From NCBI GenBank assembly GCA_045604985.1, contig JAZUPD010000029.1:1-18005 (forward strand): a stretch of DNA of 18,005 bases, read 5' to 3'. The stretch's first letter is position 1. The number at the start of each line of letters is the position of its first letter. The DNA is from SIG710 sp045604985 (GTDB lineage: Bacteria; Bacillota; Clostridia; Oscillospirales; CAG-272). Made by a program: the position numbers and the translations under genes. The notes under the pieces were generated by a model, which worked only from the letters and a program-made list of their open reading frames with translations, made no database searches and had not been told where the DNA came from. Below are positions 1 to 7,475 of the stretch, piece by piece.

Positions 1-85
1 ATAAAGGCTGATATACTTTTTTGAAGTGAACCCAAAAGTTAGACACTTTTGGAGGTGCATATCATTTCAGCAGATCAGCCTTTAT
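1..85. repeat. Long imperfect inverted repeat with IS3-like end, 3' of topB
   Basis: Positions 1-12 (ATAAAGGCTGAT) are perfectly complementary to 74-85 (ATCAGCCTTTAT). Inside them, CCAAAAGT (32-39) and ACTTTTGG (45-52) form an 8-bp stem around TAGAC, and the sequence outside that stem still pairs imperfectly. The stretch at 26-44 (GTGAACCCAAAAGTTAGAC) resembles, from memory, the terminal repeats of IS3/IS150-group insertion sequences. There is no transposase in view and the window cuts the left edge. The element lies 6 bp beyond the topB stop, so it could be the topB terminator, a terminator loop invaded by an IS remnant, or a small non-autonomous (MITE-like) element. The pairing is certain; the identity is an inference. 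Confidence 0.5.
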
Positions 86-90
86 TATTT

Positions 91-2250
91 TTAAAATTCA
101 AATTTCGCCTTCCCGTCCTTGAGTATCAAAAAAGCATCGAATTTCTTTCCGTTTTTCTTTGAAACAAATCCCTGAATTTTTGAAGTTTTACCTTCTTCAA
201 GAAGCTTTTTGGCATTTGAAACCGATATAGCTCTCGAACAGATATAGCAACTTACGCCGAAATTACAGCCATTCTCCTTGTAATTTCTGCAGGAATACTT
301 GAATTTGTATCTCACAACGTCACCGCCACAGAGTGGGCATTTTCCAATAACGTCACCGTAAAAGCCCGTATCGGTATCAATCTCGATAGGCTCTTGCTTT
401 TGCTCAAAATAGCCCTTTATCTCACCCCGTGCAAGAGAAACGCTGTCCTCAACCGTCATATTTCCCCGAAAGACCTTTTTAAGGGCCTTGCCTACCTCGC
501 TTGTCTTATATTTATCCATATTTATGCTCATTTGACCAAGAGATTCGATGAGAAATTCACCGCCGGGCAGTATATAATATACATCCTTTTTAAGTTCAAT
601 ATATTTACTGTTCCTTGCATTGTCTATGATTCCCGTTCTCGTTGCCTCAGTGCCAAGCTCAAGCCCTTCGAATATCGCCTTATAATCCTCCTCATCGGAC
701 AGGGGAGCATCACTATCATCTCTTGTCTCCTCGGAATACTTCGCTTTAAGTTTGTCCTCCTTGAAGGGGTTTTTTAGGTAATTATTGAGAGTTTCGATGG
801 TATAATGTCTTGGGGGAGAGGTCTCTTTTTCAACAGGCTTAAAATCAATATTGACTTTATCGCCCTTTGCGAGCTTGGGAAGAATCTTATCCTTCTTTTC
901 GGCATCGTCATATTTTGTCCAGCCTTTTTCCAGCACCACAGCACCCTTAAGGGTGAATTCCTCAAGCCCTCCGACGCTTATGGTGATCTCCGTCTTATCG
1001 GCCACGCAATCCTCGGCGCAAAAAACTGCGGCAAAGCGCTTGAAAACGGTTGAATAGACCGTATATTCCTTTTCTGAAAGTCGGCTTTTATCAGGGATCT
1101 TATAGGTTGGTGTGATGGCAGAATGGGATTCTATTTTTGAATCATCGAAAATAGTCTTTTTATTCTTGAGTACCAAGGAATATCCAAACTTTTTGCATCC
1201 CTCGATTATCTTTATTATCTTATCCTTTTCTGCCGTTGCAAGATATTCCGAGTTTGTACGGGGATATGTAAGATACCCCTCCTCATAGAGCTTCTGGACG
1301 ATTTCAAGGCTTTCAGCCATCGACATTTTGTATTTTTTGCCAAGCACGTTTTGAAGCTTCGAGAGAGAATAAAGCTTTCCGGGGTCGAGGGTTACTTTTT
1401 TGCGTTTTACCGAGGTGACCACCGCATCTTGTGAATTTAGCTTTGTGCAGGCCCTCTCGGCAGTATTTTTCTTGTCGCCTTCAAATTTATGTTTGCTTGT
1501 AAGCTCAACTATCTCGCCGTTTGTTTTCTCTGCGCTGACAAGAGCGTAATATTTACCGGGTACAAAGTTTCTTATCTCCATATCTCTATCGTAAATTGCC
1601 TTGACGATTGGGACAATAACTCTGCCCACACGCAAAAGAGTTCCTGTTTTCAAGGTCGCAAATCTTGTGAGATTTACTCCGTAAAGCCAGTCTATATAAG
1701 TTCTTGCATAGCCCTCCGAGGCAAGATTGTCGTATTCATTTTCGTCCTTCAGATCCTCCAGTGCCGCACGTACGGTTTCGGGGGTCTGGTCGGGAAGCCA
1801 AAGCCTTGCAAGCCGTTTTCCGCAATCGACGCCGAATGGGTCTATTCCCCTCTCATCAAAGGCTTTTTTTATGCACAGACGAACGATTATCTCACCCTCT
1901 CTGTCGGCGTCACCAGCATTTATGATAGTGTCAACATCATCACGCAAGCAAAGAGTCTTTATTATGTCAAATTGGCGCACTACTCCGCTATCCACCTTTT
2001 TATCAGCACCCTTTCGAAGCTCATAGTGGAAATCATCGGGAAAGCACGGAAGATTTTCCATGGACCAGCGTCCGCTTCCATCGGGAGATGGATTATAATA
2101 CTCAATATCCGCAAGCGAAAAAAGGTGACCGAATGCCCACGTTACGATATATTCCTTTCCACCTATAAAGCCGTTGCCCTTAGTTGTCTCTCCGATGGCG
2201 GAGGCAATATTCCTTGCAAGGCTCGGCTTTTCTGCAATTATCAGTTTCAT
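91..2250 (-). CDS. topB: DNA topoisomerase III (type IA)
   Basis: Type IA topoisomerase of 719 residues; it cuts one DNA strand through a 5'-phosphotyrosine and decatenates or relaxes DNA. The N-terminal TOPRIM domain has the acidic residues E7 (IIAEKPS) and D114/D116/E118 (GDADREGE). The catalytic tyrosine is Y329 in GYLTYPRTNS, followed by R331. The GTEATR motif is at 533-538. A Cys-rich zinc-ribbon-like segment (C638, C641, C654, C662 and more) precedes the C terminus. Two points differ from textbook TopB: the usual SVGRVQTP motif reads RVGRVIVP (207-214), and an acidic insertion (about 507-524) precedes GTEATR. The length is close to that of Bacillus TopB (about 730). The ATG at 2250 is preceded by GGGGA at a short spacing. 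The lipid kinase gene lies 61 bp upstream on the same strand. ICE-borne TopB homologues exist, but the housekeeping neighbours suggest a chromosomal copy. Confidence 0.93.
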   Translation of the reverse strand: MKLIIAEKPSLARNIASAIGETTKGNGFIGGKEYIVTWAFGHLFSLADIEYYNPSPDGSGRWSMENLPCFPDDFHYELRKGADKKVDSGVVRQFDIIKTLCLRDDVDTIINAGDADREGEIIVRLCIKKAFDERGIDPFGVDCGKRLARLWLPDQTPETVRAALEDLKDENEYDNLASEGYARTYIDWLYGVNLTRFATLKTGTLLRVGRVIVPIVKAIYDRDMEIRNFVPGKYYALVSAEKTNGEIVELTSKHKFEGDKKNTAERACTKLNSQDAVVTSVKRKKVTLDPGKLYSLSKLQNVLGKKYKMSMAESLEIVQKLYEEGYLTYPRTNSEYLATAEKDKIIKIIEGCKKFGYSLVLKNKKTIFDDSKIESHSAITPTYKIPDKSRLSEKEYTVYSTVFKRFAAVFCAEDCVADKTEITISVGGLEEFTLKGAVVLEKGWTKYDDAEKKDKILPKLAKGDKVNIDFKPVEKETSPPRHYTIETLNNYLKNPFKEDKLKAKYSEETRDDSDAPLSDEEDYKAIFEGLELGTEATRTGIIDNARNSKYIELKKDVYYILPGGEFLIESLGQMSINMDKYKTSEVGKALKKVFRGNMTVEDSVSLARGEIKGYFEQKQEPIEIDTDTGFYGDVIGKCPLCGGDVVRYKFKYSCRNYKENGCNFGVSCYICSRAISVSNAKKLLEEGKTSKIQGFVSKKNGKKFDAFLILKDGKAKFEF

Positions 2251-2311
2251 TTTTCCCCATCATTTAGATAATGATCTAAGTGGCTGAGCTGAAAACGATC
2301 AACCCCTGCAT

Positions 2312-3199
2312 TTATTTTATAATAGTCAATCTTTGCTTAAGGTTCTTTATGATGAAGCTTCCGCTTCCGTCTGCATATTCGCCGTCAACGGTAAAGGGCA
2401 GCTTATCCTCTGTTGTTATCTTTATCTCTGAAGCATGAAAATAATCCACCGATTTATTATTTTTATAATCGGATGTCATAAGTGATCGGACTATTTCATT
2501 TAGATGGTTGAGATTTTTTGGATTTTTTATAAGAATGACCTCAAAAAGCCCATCGCTCATATCGACCATTTCCTTTTTTAGCTTTACTATTCCCCCAAGA
2601 GACGTGGAATTTGCAATGCCGCCAAAAATATAATCATCCTCATATCGAACACCGTCTGCCTCAACCTTAATATGGACCGGCTTTATGGTACTAAGGTCTT
2701 TTATGCCCTCAAGAACATATGCCGTATGGCCAAAAACATTCTTTGTTGCTTGTGGCGTTGTATACGAAGCTGCGGTAAATGCTCCAAAGGAAGCGATATA
2801 TGTGAAGATAACGTCTCTGAATGCTCCGATATCAAGCTGATGTGCCTCGCCATTTGCTATATTTTGCGCCGCTTTCTTTATATTTGACGACAGACCTATA
2901 CTGCCTGCAAAATCATTCGTGCTTCCTGCGGGAATATACCCGATGGGAGTTTTTGCCCCACATCTTGTAAGACCTCTGACCACCTCGTTGAGGGTACCGT
3001 CGCCACCAACGCACACAAGAAGGTCATAATTCATATGCTCCTTCTCCACGATCTCGGTACCATGCCCTCTTCTCTTCGTAAGTCTCACACTAACATCAAA
3101 ATCGTTATCAGAAAAAACTTTGACAATATCAAAGAGTGCGTTTTTCGACTTCATTTTGCCCGCAACGGGGTTTATAATAAGCAAAAGTCTTTTGTTCAT
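2312..3199 (-). CDS. Diacylglycerol kinase-family lipid kinase (YegS/BmrU/DgkB type)
   Basis: Soluble lipid kinase of 295 residues in the DAGK catalytic family (YegS, BmrU, DgkB), which phosphorylates diacylglycerol or a related lipid with ATP. The N terminus has LLIINPVAGK. The nucleotide-binding GGDGT motif is at 65-69, followed by LNEVV, and the PAGSTNDFA motif is at 90-98. The C-terminal beta-sandwich ends with the family's FTVDGEY motif. The frame is open back to a TTG at 3241, but I start at the ATG at 3199. That ATG has GGAGAG 8 bases upstream, and the TTG lies inside the promoter (3229-3257). The precise substrate cannot be read from the sequence. DgkB-like diacylglycerol recycling is the most likely role in a Gram-positive cell, and other members of this fold act on sphingoid or undecaprenyl lipids. 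Confidence 0.85.
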   Translation of the reverse strand: MNKRLLLIINPVAGKMKSKNALFDIVKVFSDNDFDVSVRLTKRRGHGTEIVEKEHMNYDLLVCVGGDGTLNEVVRGLTRCGAKTPIGYIPAGSTNDFAGSIGLSSNIKKAAQNIANGEAHQLDIGAFRDVIFTYIASFGAFTAASYTTPQATKNVFGHTAYVLEGIKDLSTIKPVHIKVEADGVRYEDDYIFGGIANSTSLGGIVKLKKEMVDMSDGLFEVILIKNPKNLNHLNEIVRSLMTSDYKNNKSVDYFHASEIKITTEDKLPFTVDGEYADGSGSFIIKNLKQRLTIIK

Positions 3200-3228
3200 T
3201 ATCTTCTCTCCAAAAATACTGTATTTAT

Positions 3229-3257
3229 ATTTTAACCCCAAAAGCCAGTTTTGTCAA
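3229..3257 (-). promoter_or_regulatory. Sigma-A promoter of the lipid kinase gene
   Basis: On the minus strand TTGACA (3252-3257) is followed after exactly 17 bases by TAAAAT (3229-3234). Transcription would begin near 3222, about 23 bases before the ATG at 3199. It lies in the 73-bp gap after the lactate dehydrogenase gene, so the kinase (and probably topB) can be transcribed independently. It also rules out a start codon at 3241. Confidence 0.8.
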
Positions 3258-3272
3258 CAGATATTTTCTTTT

Positions 3273-4232
3273 TTAGACAAGCCCCTCGTCTTCAAGTTCC
3301 TTTATTATAGATGCAAGTTTTTCCTTTGACTCCATCAAATAATTATGCTCTCTTTCACTAAGCTTTATTTCGATGACCTTTTTTATTCCGTCCTTGCCAA
3401 CTATGCTGGGCATAGACATACAAAGATCGCTTACACCGTATTCTCCGTCAAGATAGGTTGAAACGGGCATTATAGTCCTCTCGTCACGCAGGATAGCAGT
3501 GCATATCCTCTTTACCGCCTGAGCCACCGCATAATAGGTCGCGCCCTTTGCCTCGATTATGCTGTAAGCACTGTTTTTTACTTCATCATATATCCCGTGA
3601 AGGCTTTCGATAGTACCGCAGCCAGAGGATTCGGTGCAGTAGGTATCAAGATCGATTCCCGAAATGTTGGCACTGCTCCAAACCGCAAGCTCGCTGTCTC
3701 CGTGCTCACCGATAATGAAGGAGTGGACATTTCTTGCGTCAACACCAAGCCTCTGACCTATCAGGTATTTGAGACGCGCCGTATCAAGCACGGTACCCGA
3801 GCCTATAACTCTGTTTGAGGGAAATCCCGACACCTTCCATGTAACGTATGTCAAAATATCAACGGGGTTTGTGACCACAAGCAGTATTCCGTCTCTATTG
3901 TATTTAACGATATTATCAACAATGCTGTGAAATATCTTAACATTCGTCTTAACAAGATCCGTTCTCGTCTGACCCGGCTTCTGATTTGCACCCGCAGTGA
4001 TTATTACGATAGCAGCATCGGAAAGATCATTGTAATCTCCGGCATAAATTCTTACGGGGGAAAGGAACGGCAAACCGTGAACAAGGTCCATCGCCTCTCC
4101 CTCTGCTTTTTTTCTGTCTATATCTATAAGGACTATCTCGGAAAAAAGCTCGCTTTGAATAAGGGTATATGCAGTGGTCGCTCCAACGAATCCACAGCCG
4201 ATTATGGCACATTTCTGAACATTTACACTCAT
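3273..4232 (-). CDS. ldh: L-lactate dehydrogenase
   Basis: NAD-dependent L-lactate dehydrogenase of 319 residues, normal family length; it reduces pyruvate to L-lactate and regenerates NAD+ in fermentation. The Rossmann motif IIGCGFVG is at 10-17, with D37 and D39 at the end of the second strand. The mobile loop reads GANQKPGQTR. Its Q84 is the substrate-specificity residue that marks lactate rather than malate dehydrogenase, and R90 is the loop arginine. The catalytic pair is D150 (VLDTAR, with R153 binding substrate) and H177 (GEHGDSE). H170 and K155 sit where His188 and Arg173 form the fructose-1,6-bisphosphate site of Bacillus LDH, so allosteric activation is possible (inference). The loop Glu common in the family (GETR) is Gln here. 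The ATG follows a strong AAAGGAGAT site. It is 44 bp downstream of the 229-residue gene, and I see no convincing promoter of its own. Confidence 0.95.
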   Translation of the reverse strand: MSVNVQKCAIIGCGFVGATTAYTLIQSELFSEIVLIDIDRKKAEGEAMDLVHGLPFLSPVRIYAGDYNDLSDAAIVIITAGANQKPGQTRTDLVKTNVKIFHSIVDNIVKYNRDGILLVVTNPVDILTYVTWKVSGFPSNRVIGSGTVLDTARLKYLIGQRLGVDARNVHSFIIGEHGDSELAVWSSANISGIDLDTYCTESSGCGTIESLHGIYDEVKNSAYSIIEAKGATYYAVAQAVKRICTAILRDERTIMPVSTYLDGEYGVSDLCMSMPSIVGKDGIKKVIEIKLSEREHNYLMESKEKLASIIKELEDEGLV

Positions 4233-4276
4233 TTTTTATCTCCTTTAATATTTATTCATATCTATATTATTGTCAT

Positions 4277-4966
4277 TTATTTATCTGTTATGTAATTTGA
4301 TAAAAATACTTCAGCGCAATTCCTTGCAAGGGAGAGATTCATTTTTTCGCCCTTGTTTTTTTCATCAAGCGAAAGCGCAAGAGATGAGATATATTTGCCG
4401 AGAACCGCTTCGTTATGGCGTGTTTTTTTAAAAAGATCAGTGTTTTTTTCTATTATATCCTTCAGCATGGAATGACAGAGCCTATATTTTGAAATAAGTG
4501 CTTCAGCTTCTCTTTCGTTATCCACTTCAAATATAAAAGCTGCTCGCTTTAAAAGCGAAAGATTTTTTCCTTTCTCAACGTCAGCCTCTATCAGCTCGTC
4601 TATTCCAATATCGGGCAAATCCACGTCGTCAAGCTTTTCCACAGCCGCCACAAAGGCATAAAAGGTATTGAGCTTTTTCTTCACCTCTGCGGGAGCGACG
4701 CTGTTCCATATGCCGTCGGTTGCTAGAGTATCATTATATTTTTTTACAAGAGCGCAGGTCTTTTCACATTTTTTCAAAAAGCTTTTATTAGCTTTTTCGA
4801 GCATATCCGATGCACAAAGAATATCCTCATAAAATGATCTTAACATTTCCGAAAGCTGCTTTATTTCACCTTTAGGCTCTTTTAGACATCTTAAAATATA
4901 TGCCGAGTCATCTTCGTTCATTCCCACAAAAACATCCGAATATTTATCATAAAAATTATCTTTCAT
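4277..4966 (-). CDS. Hypothetical helical protein, 229 residues
   Basis: I do not recognise this protein. It has no signal peptide or membrane segment. The sequence is rich in Lys, Glu, Leu and Ala with heptad-like spacing, notably about residues 33-75 and 165-205, so it is probably an all-helical, partly coiled-coil cytoplasmic protein. No catalytic motif or Cys/His cluster is visible. The start ATG has GGAG 6-7 bases upstream. Codon use looks like that of its neighbours, which supports a real gene. Its odd feature is context: the terminator of the khpA operon ends only 16 bases before the ATG, and there is no clear promoter between. Expression would need read-through or a promoter hidden in khpA. 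It is followed after 44 bp by ldh. Confidence 0.7.
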   Translation of the reverse strand: MKDNFYDKYSDVFVGMNEDDSAYILRCLKEPKGEIKQLSEMLRSFYEDILCASDMLEKANKSFLKKCEKTCALVKKYNDTLATDGIWNSVAPAEVKKKLNTFYAFVAAVEKLDDVDLPDIGIDELIEADVEKGKNLSLLKRAAFIFEVDNEREAEALISKYRLCHSMLKDIIEKNTDLFKKTRHNEAVLGKYISSLALSLDEKNKGEKMNLSLARNCAEVFLSNYITDK

Positions 4967-4982
4967 TTTTTCTCCGAAAAAG

Positions 4983-5013
4983 CGAAAAAGAGCGGTCTTA
5001 CCGCCCTTTTTCG
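4983..5013 (-). terminator. Intrinsic terminator after khpA
   Basis: On the minus strand CGAAAAAGGGCGGT (5013-5000) pairs with ACCGCTCTTTTTCG (4996-4983): a 14-bp stem with one G-U pair and a loop of only 3 bases, followed by CTTTTTCGG. It lies 12 bp after the khpA stop. The T run leads almost directly into the GGAG ribosome binding site of the next gene, which ends up 16 bases from the hairpin. Confidence 0.85.
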
Positions 5014-5025
5014 TCTGTTTGATTC

Positions 5026-5262
5026 TTATCGAATTTCAACATTTACCTTTTTACTCACTGTTCCTGCAGCAGCCTTCATAACAGTTCTGATCGCCTTTGC
5101 GATTCTGCCATGTCTGCCGATTACAAGACCCATGTCGCCTTCGGCAACATTAAGCGTAAGGGTAACGGAATCGTCGTCCTCGACGGAAGTTACTGTAACC
5201 TCATCCGGATTATCGACGATAGCACGGGCAATGCCGTATAAAACTTCCTTAAGATCCAGCAT
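5026..5262 (-). CDS. khpA: KH-domain RNA-binding protein KhpA (YlqC family)
   Basis: Small single KH-domain RNA-binding protein of 78 residues, the usual length for KhpA/YlqC. In other Firmicutes KhpA pairs with KhpB/EloR and affects cell division, cell elongation and small-RNA biology. The KH signature VIGRHGRIAKAIRTV is present with the GxxG loop at 49-52 (GRHG). The start ATG has GGAG 7 bases upstream. It follows rpsP by 18 bp, the conserved order in Firmicutes (ffh-rpsP-khpA), which supports the call. A strong terminator ends the operon directly after it. Confidence 0.93.
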   Translation of the reverse strand: MLDLKEVLYGIARAIVDNPDEVTVTSVEDDDSVTLTLNVAEGDMGLVIGRHGRIAKAIRTVMKAAAGTVSKKVNVEIR

Positions 5263-5280
5263 TTTTATCTCCGTTCAAAA

Positions 5281-5526
5281 TTATTCGGTGATGCCTGACT
5301 TTTTAAGAAGGGACTTAACGGTATCCGTGGGCTGTGCGCCGTTTGCGATCCATTTCTTTGCCTTTTCACCGTCGATCTTGATATCTGCGGGGTCGGTCAT
5401 AGGATTGTAGTAACCGATCTCCTCAATAAAACGTCCGTCGCGGGGGAAACGGCTGTCTGCTACGACAACACGGTAGAAGGGAGCCTTCTTTGCACCCATT
5501 CTTCTAAGTCTGATTTTAACTGCCAT
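5281..5526 (-). CDS. rpsP: 30S ribosomal protein S16
   Basis: Ribosomal protein S16 of 81 residues, a component of the 30S subunit body needed for its assembly. The family N terminus is clear: MAVKIRLRRMGAKKAPFYRV followed by VVADSR and then RDGRFIEEIGYYNP. The C-terminal part (WIANGAQPTDTVKSLLKKSG) also matches the family. The ATG has a GGAGGA site 8 bases upstream. It lies 56 bp downstream of ffh and 18 bp upstream of khpA, in one operon. The AT-rich gap before it contains a TATAAT-like hexamer without a good -35, so a weak internal promoter is possible but not supported. Confidence 0.98.
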   Translation of the reverse strand: MAVKIRLRRMGAKKAPFYRVVVADSRFPRDGRFIEEIGYYNPMTDPADIKIDGEKAKKWIANGAQPTDTVKSLLKKSGITE

Positions 5527-5582
5527 GATTTTTGTCCTCCAAAAATTATAATATTGATAAATTTTATATAAAAATCCGTAAA

Positions 5583-6923
5583 TCAGAACGGGATTTTCAT
5601 TCTTCCTATCTTGCCCATCTTCTTGGGATTCATTGATGAGAACTGCTTCAGCAACTTTCTTATTTGCTCAAACTGACGAAGAAGCTTATTGACTTCCTCA
5701 ACAGTCGTGCCGCTTCCTGCGGCAATTCTTTTTTTGCGGTTTGCGTTTATAATCTCAGGCTTTTCTCTTTCGAGCCTTGTCATTGATTTGATGATAGCCT
5801 CTGTTCTTGCCATCAGCTTTTCATCTATCTTCATATCTTGCGCCTGCGACGGCTTTATGCCGGGGATCATTCCCATAAGCTGCTCCATGGAACCCATCTT
5901 TTTCATCTGGGCAAACTGATCAAGATAATCGTCAAGAGTAAAGGTCTGCTTGCGTATCTTTTCCTCAAGCTCAGCCGCCTGCTTTTCGTCAAATGCTTGC
6001 TCTGCCTTCTCAATGAGAGAAAGAACGTCTCCCATTCCGAGGATTCTCGATGCCATTCTGTCGGGATGGAACGGCTCTATCATATCGAGTTTTTCGCCCA
6101 TACCGACAAATTTTATCGGCTTGCCCGTAACATGCCTTACGGAAAGAGCCGCACCGCCTCTCGTATCGCCATCCAGCTTTGTGAGGATAACCCCCGTGAT
6201 ATCAAGAAGATCATTAAAGGAGGAAGCAACATTGACTGCGTCCTGACCTATCATTGCATCTATGGTGAGAAGTATTTCCGTGGGCTCTACTTCAGCCTTG
6301 ATTGCTTTAAGCTCCTCCATCAGCTCCTCATCTATATGAAGTCTTCCCGCCGTATCAACAAAGACCATATCATAGCCACGGTTTTCGGCATATTTTAGAC
6401 CTTCTTTTGCGATTTTAACAGGGGATTCATTATCCCCCATGCTGAAAACAGGAATCCCAAGTGCTTCTCCCACGACCTGCAGCTGCTTTATTGCTGCCGG
6501 ACGGTAAATATCGCAAGCAACAAGAAGGGGATTTTTCCCCTGCTTCTTATAGAGTCCCGCAAGCTTTCCCGCATGGGTAGTTTTACCTGCGCCCTGAAGA
6601 CCGACCATCATAACAACTGTCGGAGGCTTTGAAGCGATGGTGAGCTTGCTCTGCGAGCCGCCCATGAGATTGGTCAGCTCTTCGTTTACAATTTTAACTA
6701 TCTGCTGTGCAGGCACGAGACTTTCAAGCACATCAGAACCAACCGCTCTTTCCGAAACTGTATTTATAAATTCACGGACGACCTTAAAATTAACATCTGC
6801 CTCAAGAAGCGCAAGCTTTATCTCGCGCATTCCCGCCTTAACATCGGCTTCGGTGAGCTTGCCTTTATTTTTAAATTTTTTAAATGCGTTTGCCAGCTTA
6901 TCGCTGAGGCTCTGAAAAGGCAT
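5583..6923 (-). CDS. ffh: Signal recognition particle protein Ffh (SRP54)
   Basis: GTPase subunit of the signal recognition particle, 446 residues. It binds signal peptides on translating ribosomes and 4.5S/6S RNA, then docks with FtsY at the membrane. Domains in order: N domain (about 1-95), GTPase G domain with the P-loop GLQGAGKTT (108-116), DTAGR (190-194) and TKLDGD (248-253), and a Met-rich M domain (about 325-446) with GSGTTVEEVNKLLRQF. The M domain ends in a basic tail, MGKIGRMKIPF. The frame is open a further 9 codons upstream, but I start at the ATG at 6923 because AAAGGAAA lies 7-8 bases before it and MPFQSLSDKL is the typical beginning. It is 23 bp after ylxM. The FtsY gene that often precedes ylxM is not in this window. 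Confidence 0.98.
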   Translation of the reverse strand: MPFQSLSDKLANAFKKFKNKGKLTEADVKAGMREIKLALLEADVNFKVVREFINTVSERAVGSDVLESLVPAQQIVKIVNEELTNLMGGSQSKLTIASKPPTVVMMVGLQGAGKTTHAGKLAGLYKKQGKNPLLVACDIYRPAAIKQLQVVGEALGIPVFSMGDNESPVKIAKEGLKYAENRGYDMVFVDTAGRLHIDEELMEELKAIKAEVEPTEILLTIDAMIGQDAVNVASSFNDLLDITGVILTKLDGDTRGGAALSVRHVTGKPIKFVGMGEKLDMIEPFHPDRMASRILGMGDVLSLIEKAEQAFDEKQAAELEEKIRKQTFTLDDYLDQFAQMKKMGSMEQLMGMIPGIKPSQAQDMKIDEKLMARTEAIIKSMTRLEREKPEIINANRKKRIAAGSGTTVEEVNKLLRQFEQIRKLLKQFSSMNPKKMGKIGRMKIPF

Positions 6924-6946
6924 ACCGTGTTTCCTTTCTAAAAAAA

Positions 6947-7276
6947 TCAACCGAGATCCAAGGCAATGGCATCAAGAGCCGTACAAAGCTCGTCATTTCC
7001 GAGAGAGGAAGCTATTCCCTTTGCCTTTTCGATGCTTTTCTGCGCCGAATCGAATTTTTCCGCAAGGTGAAGCTTTTCCTCAAGAAAGATTAGCTCTTCC
7101 TCTGCCTTTTTAATGACATCTCTTACGCCCTGTCTTGAAATTCCAAGCACTGCGGCAATCTCTGCAAGGGAAAGATCATCATTATAATAAAAATCAAGCA
7201 CCTCTCTTTTTCTATCGGTGAGGACCTCACCGTAAAAATCGAGAAGATAGCCCATTCCGAGGTTTTTTTCAAACAT
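6947..7276 (-). CDS. ylxM: YlxM family DNA-binding protein (UPF0122), SRP-associated
   Basis: YlxM/UPF0122 protein, 109 residues from the ATG at 7276. It contains a helix-turn-helix like sigma-70 region 4 (about 34-59: DLSLAEIAAVLGISRQGVRD), preceded by LTDRKREVLDFYY. In streptococci YlxM associates with the SRP and modulates it; a DNA-binding role has also been proposed from the fold. The start was chosen because GGAG sits 8 bases upstream and MFEKNLGMGYLLDFYG is the usual family beginning. An extension to 7306 would run into the operator-like palindrome near the transcription start. It is first in the ylxM-ffh-rpsP-khpA operon. Because it is itself an HTH protein, the repeats over its promoter could be an autoregulatory site (inference). 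Confidence 0.92.
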   Translation of the reverse strand: MFEKNLGMGYLLDFYGEVLTDRKREVLDFYYNDDLSLAEIAAVLGISRQGVRDVIKKAEEELIFLEEKLHLAEKFDSAQKSIEKAKGIASSLGNDELCTALDAIALDLG

Positions 7277-7296
7277 TTTATCACTCCGTTCTCGGG

Positions 7297-7343
7297 TGTA
7301 AAGCAAAATGCTTTACATATTATAAACCATTCAAAGCATTTTG
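7297..7343. repeat. Operator-like palindromes around the ylxM promoter
   Basis: TGTAAAGCA (7297-7305) and TGCTTTACA (7309-7317) form a perfect 9-bp palindrome with a 3-base centre, covering the expected transcription start. Its inner CAAAATGCTTT (7304-7314) recurs in inverted orientation as AAAGCATTTTG (7333-7343), inside the promoter spacer. The -10 box is therefore bracketed by two 11-bp arms. This looks like a repressor site or a structured leader. The regulator is unknown. Confidence 0.6.
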
Positions 7344-7347
7344 TCAA
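7319..7347 (-). promoter_or_regulatory. Consensus sigma-A promoter of ylxM-ffh-rpsP-khpA
   Basis: On the minus strand TTGACA (7342-7347) and TATAAT (7319-7324) are both perfect hexamers with a 17-base spacer. Transcription should start near 7312, about 36 bases before the ylxM ATG. The spacer itself contains one arm of an inverted repeat whose other arm lies at the transcription start. Confidence 0.9.
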
Positions 7348-7446
7348 GAGCTTTTAGAAAATTTTTTGATTATTTTTTATAAACAGAAATTTATCGGTGC
7401 GTGAGGACGCTGTCAGATGAAATCCTCTTTATAAATCATCAAACAA

Positions 7447-7471
7447 AGAGGTCGGGCTTCGACCGACCTCT
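7447..7471 (-). terminator. Intrinsic terminator of copA
   Basis: AGAGGTCGG (7447-7455) pairs with CCGACCTCT (7463-7471) around a 7-base loop, starting 5 bp beyond the copA stop. In the copA direction the stem is followed by TTGTTTG, a modest T tract. On the plus strand it is followed by CTTTTT, so it could work in both directions, though no plus-strand gene precedes it. Confidence 0.75.
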
Positions 7472-7475
7472 CTTT

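Noticed and set aside
1489..2271. Open frame of 260 codons on the plus strand opposite topB
   Set aside because: It lies entirely antisense to a well-conserved enzyme, has no family resemblance, and is best explained as a shadow of topB codon use.
2266..2281. Palindrome TTAGAT-AATG-ATCTAA before topB as a terminator
   Set aside because: Only 6 bp, AT-rich, and without a T tract on the minus strand; likely chance or minor leader structure.
5527..5582. Internal promoter before rpsP
   Set aside because: There is a TATAAT hexamer in the AT-rich gap, but the -35 region matches the consensus in only two positions.
7377..7446. Small gene or RNA between copA and ylxM
   Set aside because: No open frame with a ribosome binding site and no strong structure beyond a weak GAGGA/TCCTC pairing; it is the spacer between a terminator and a promoter.
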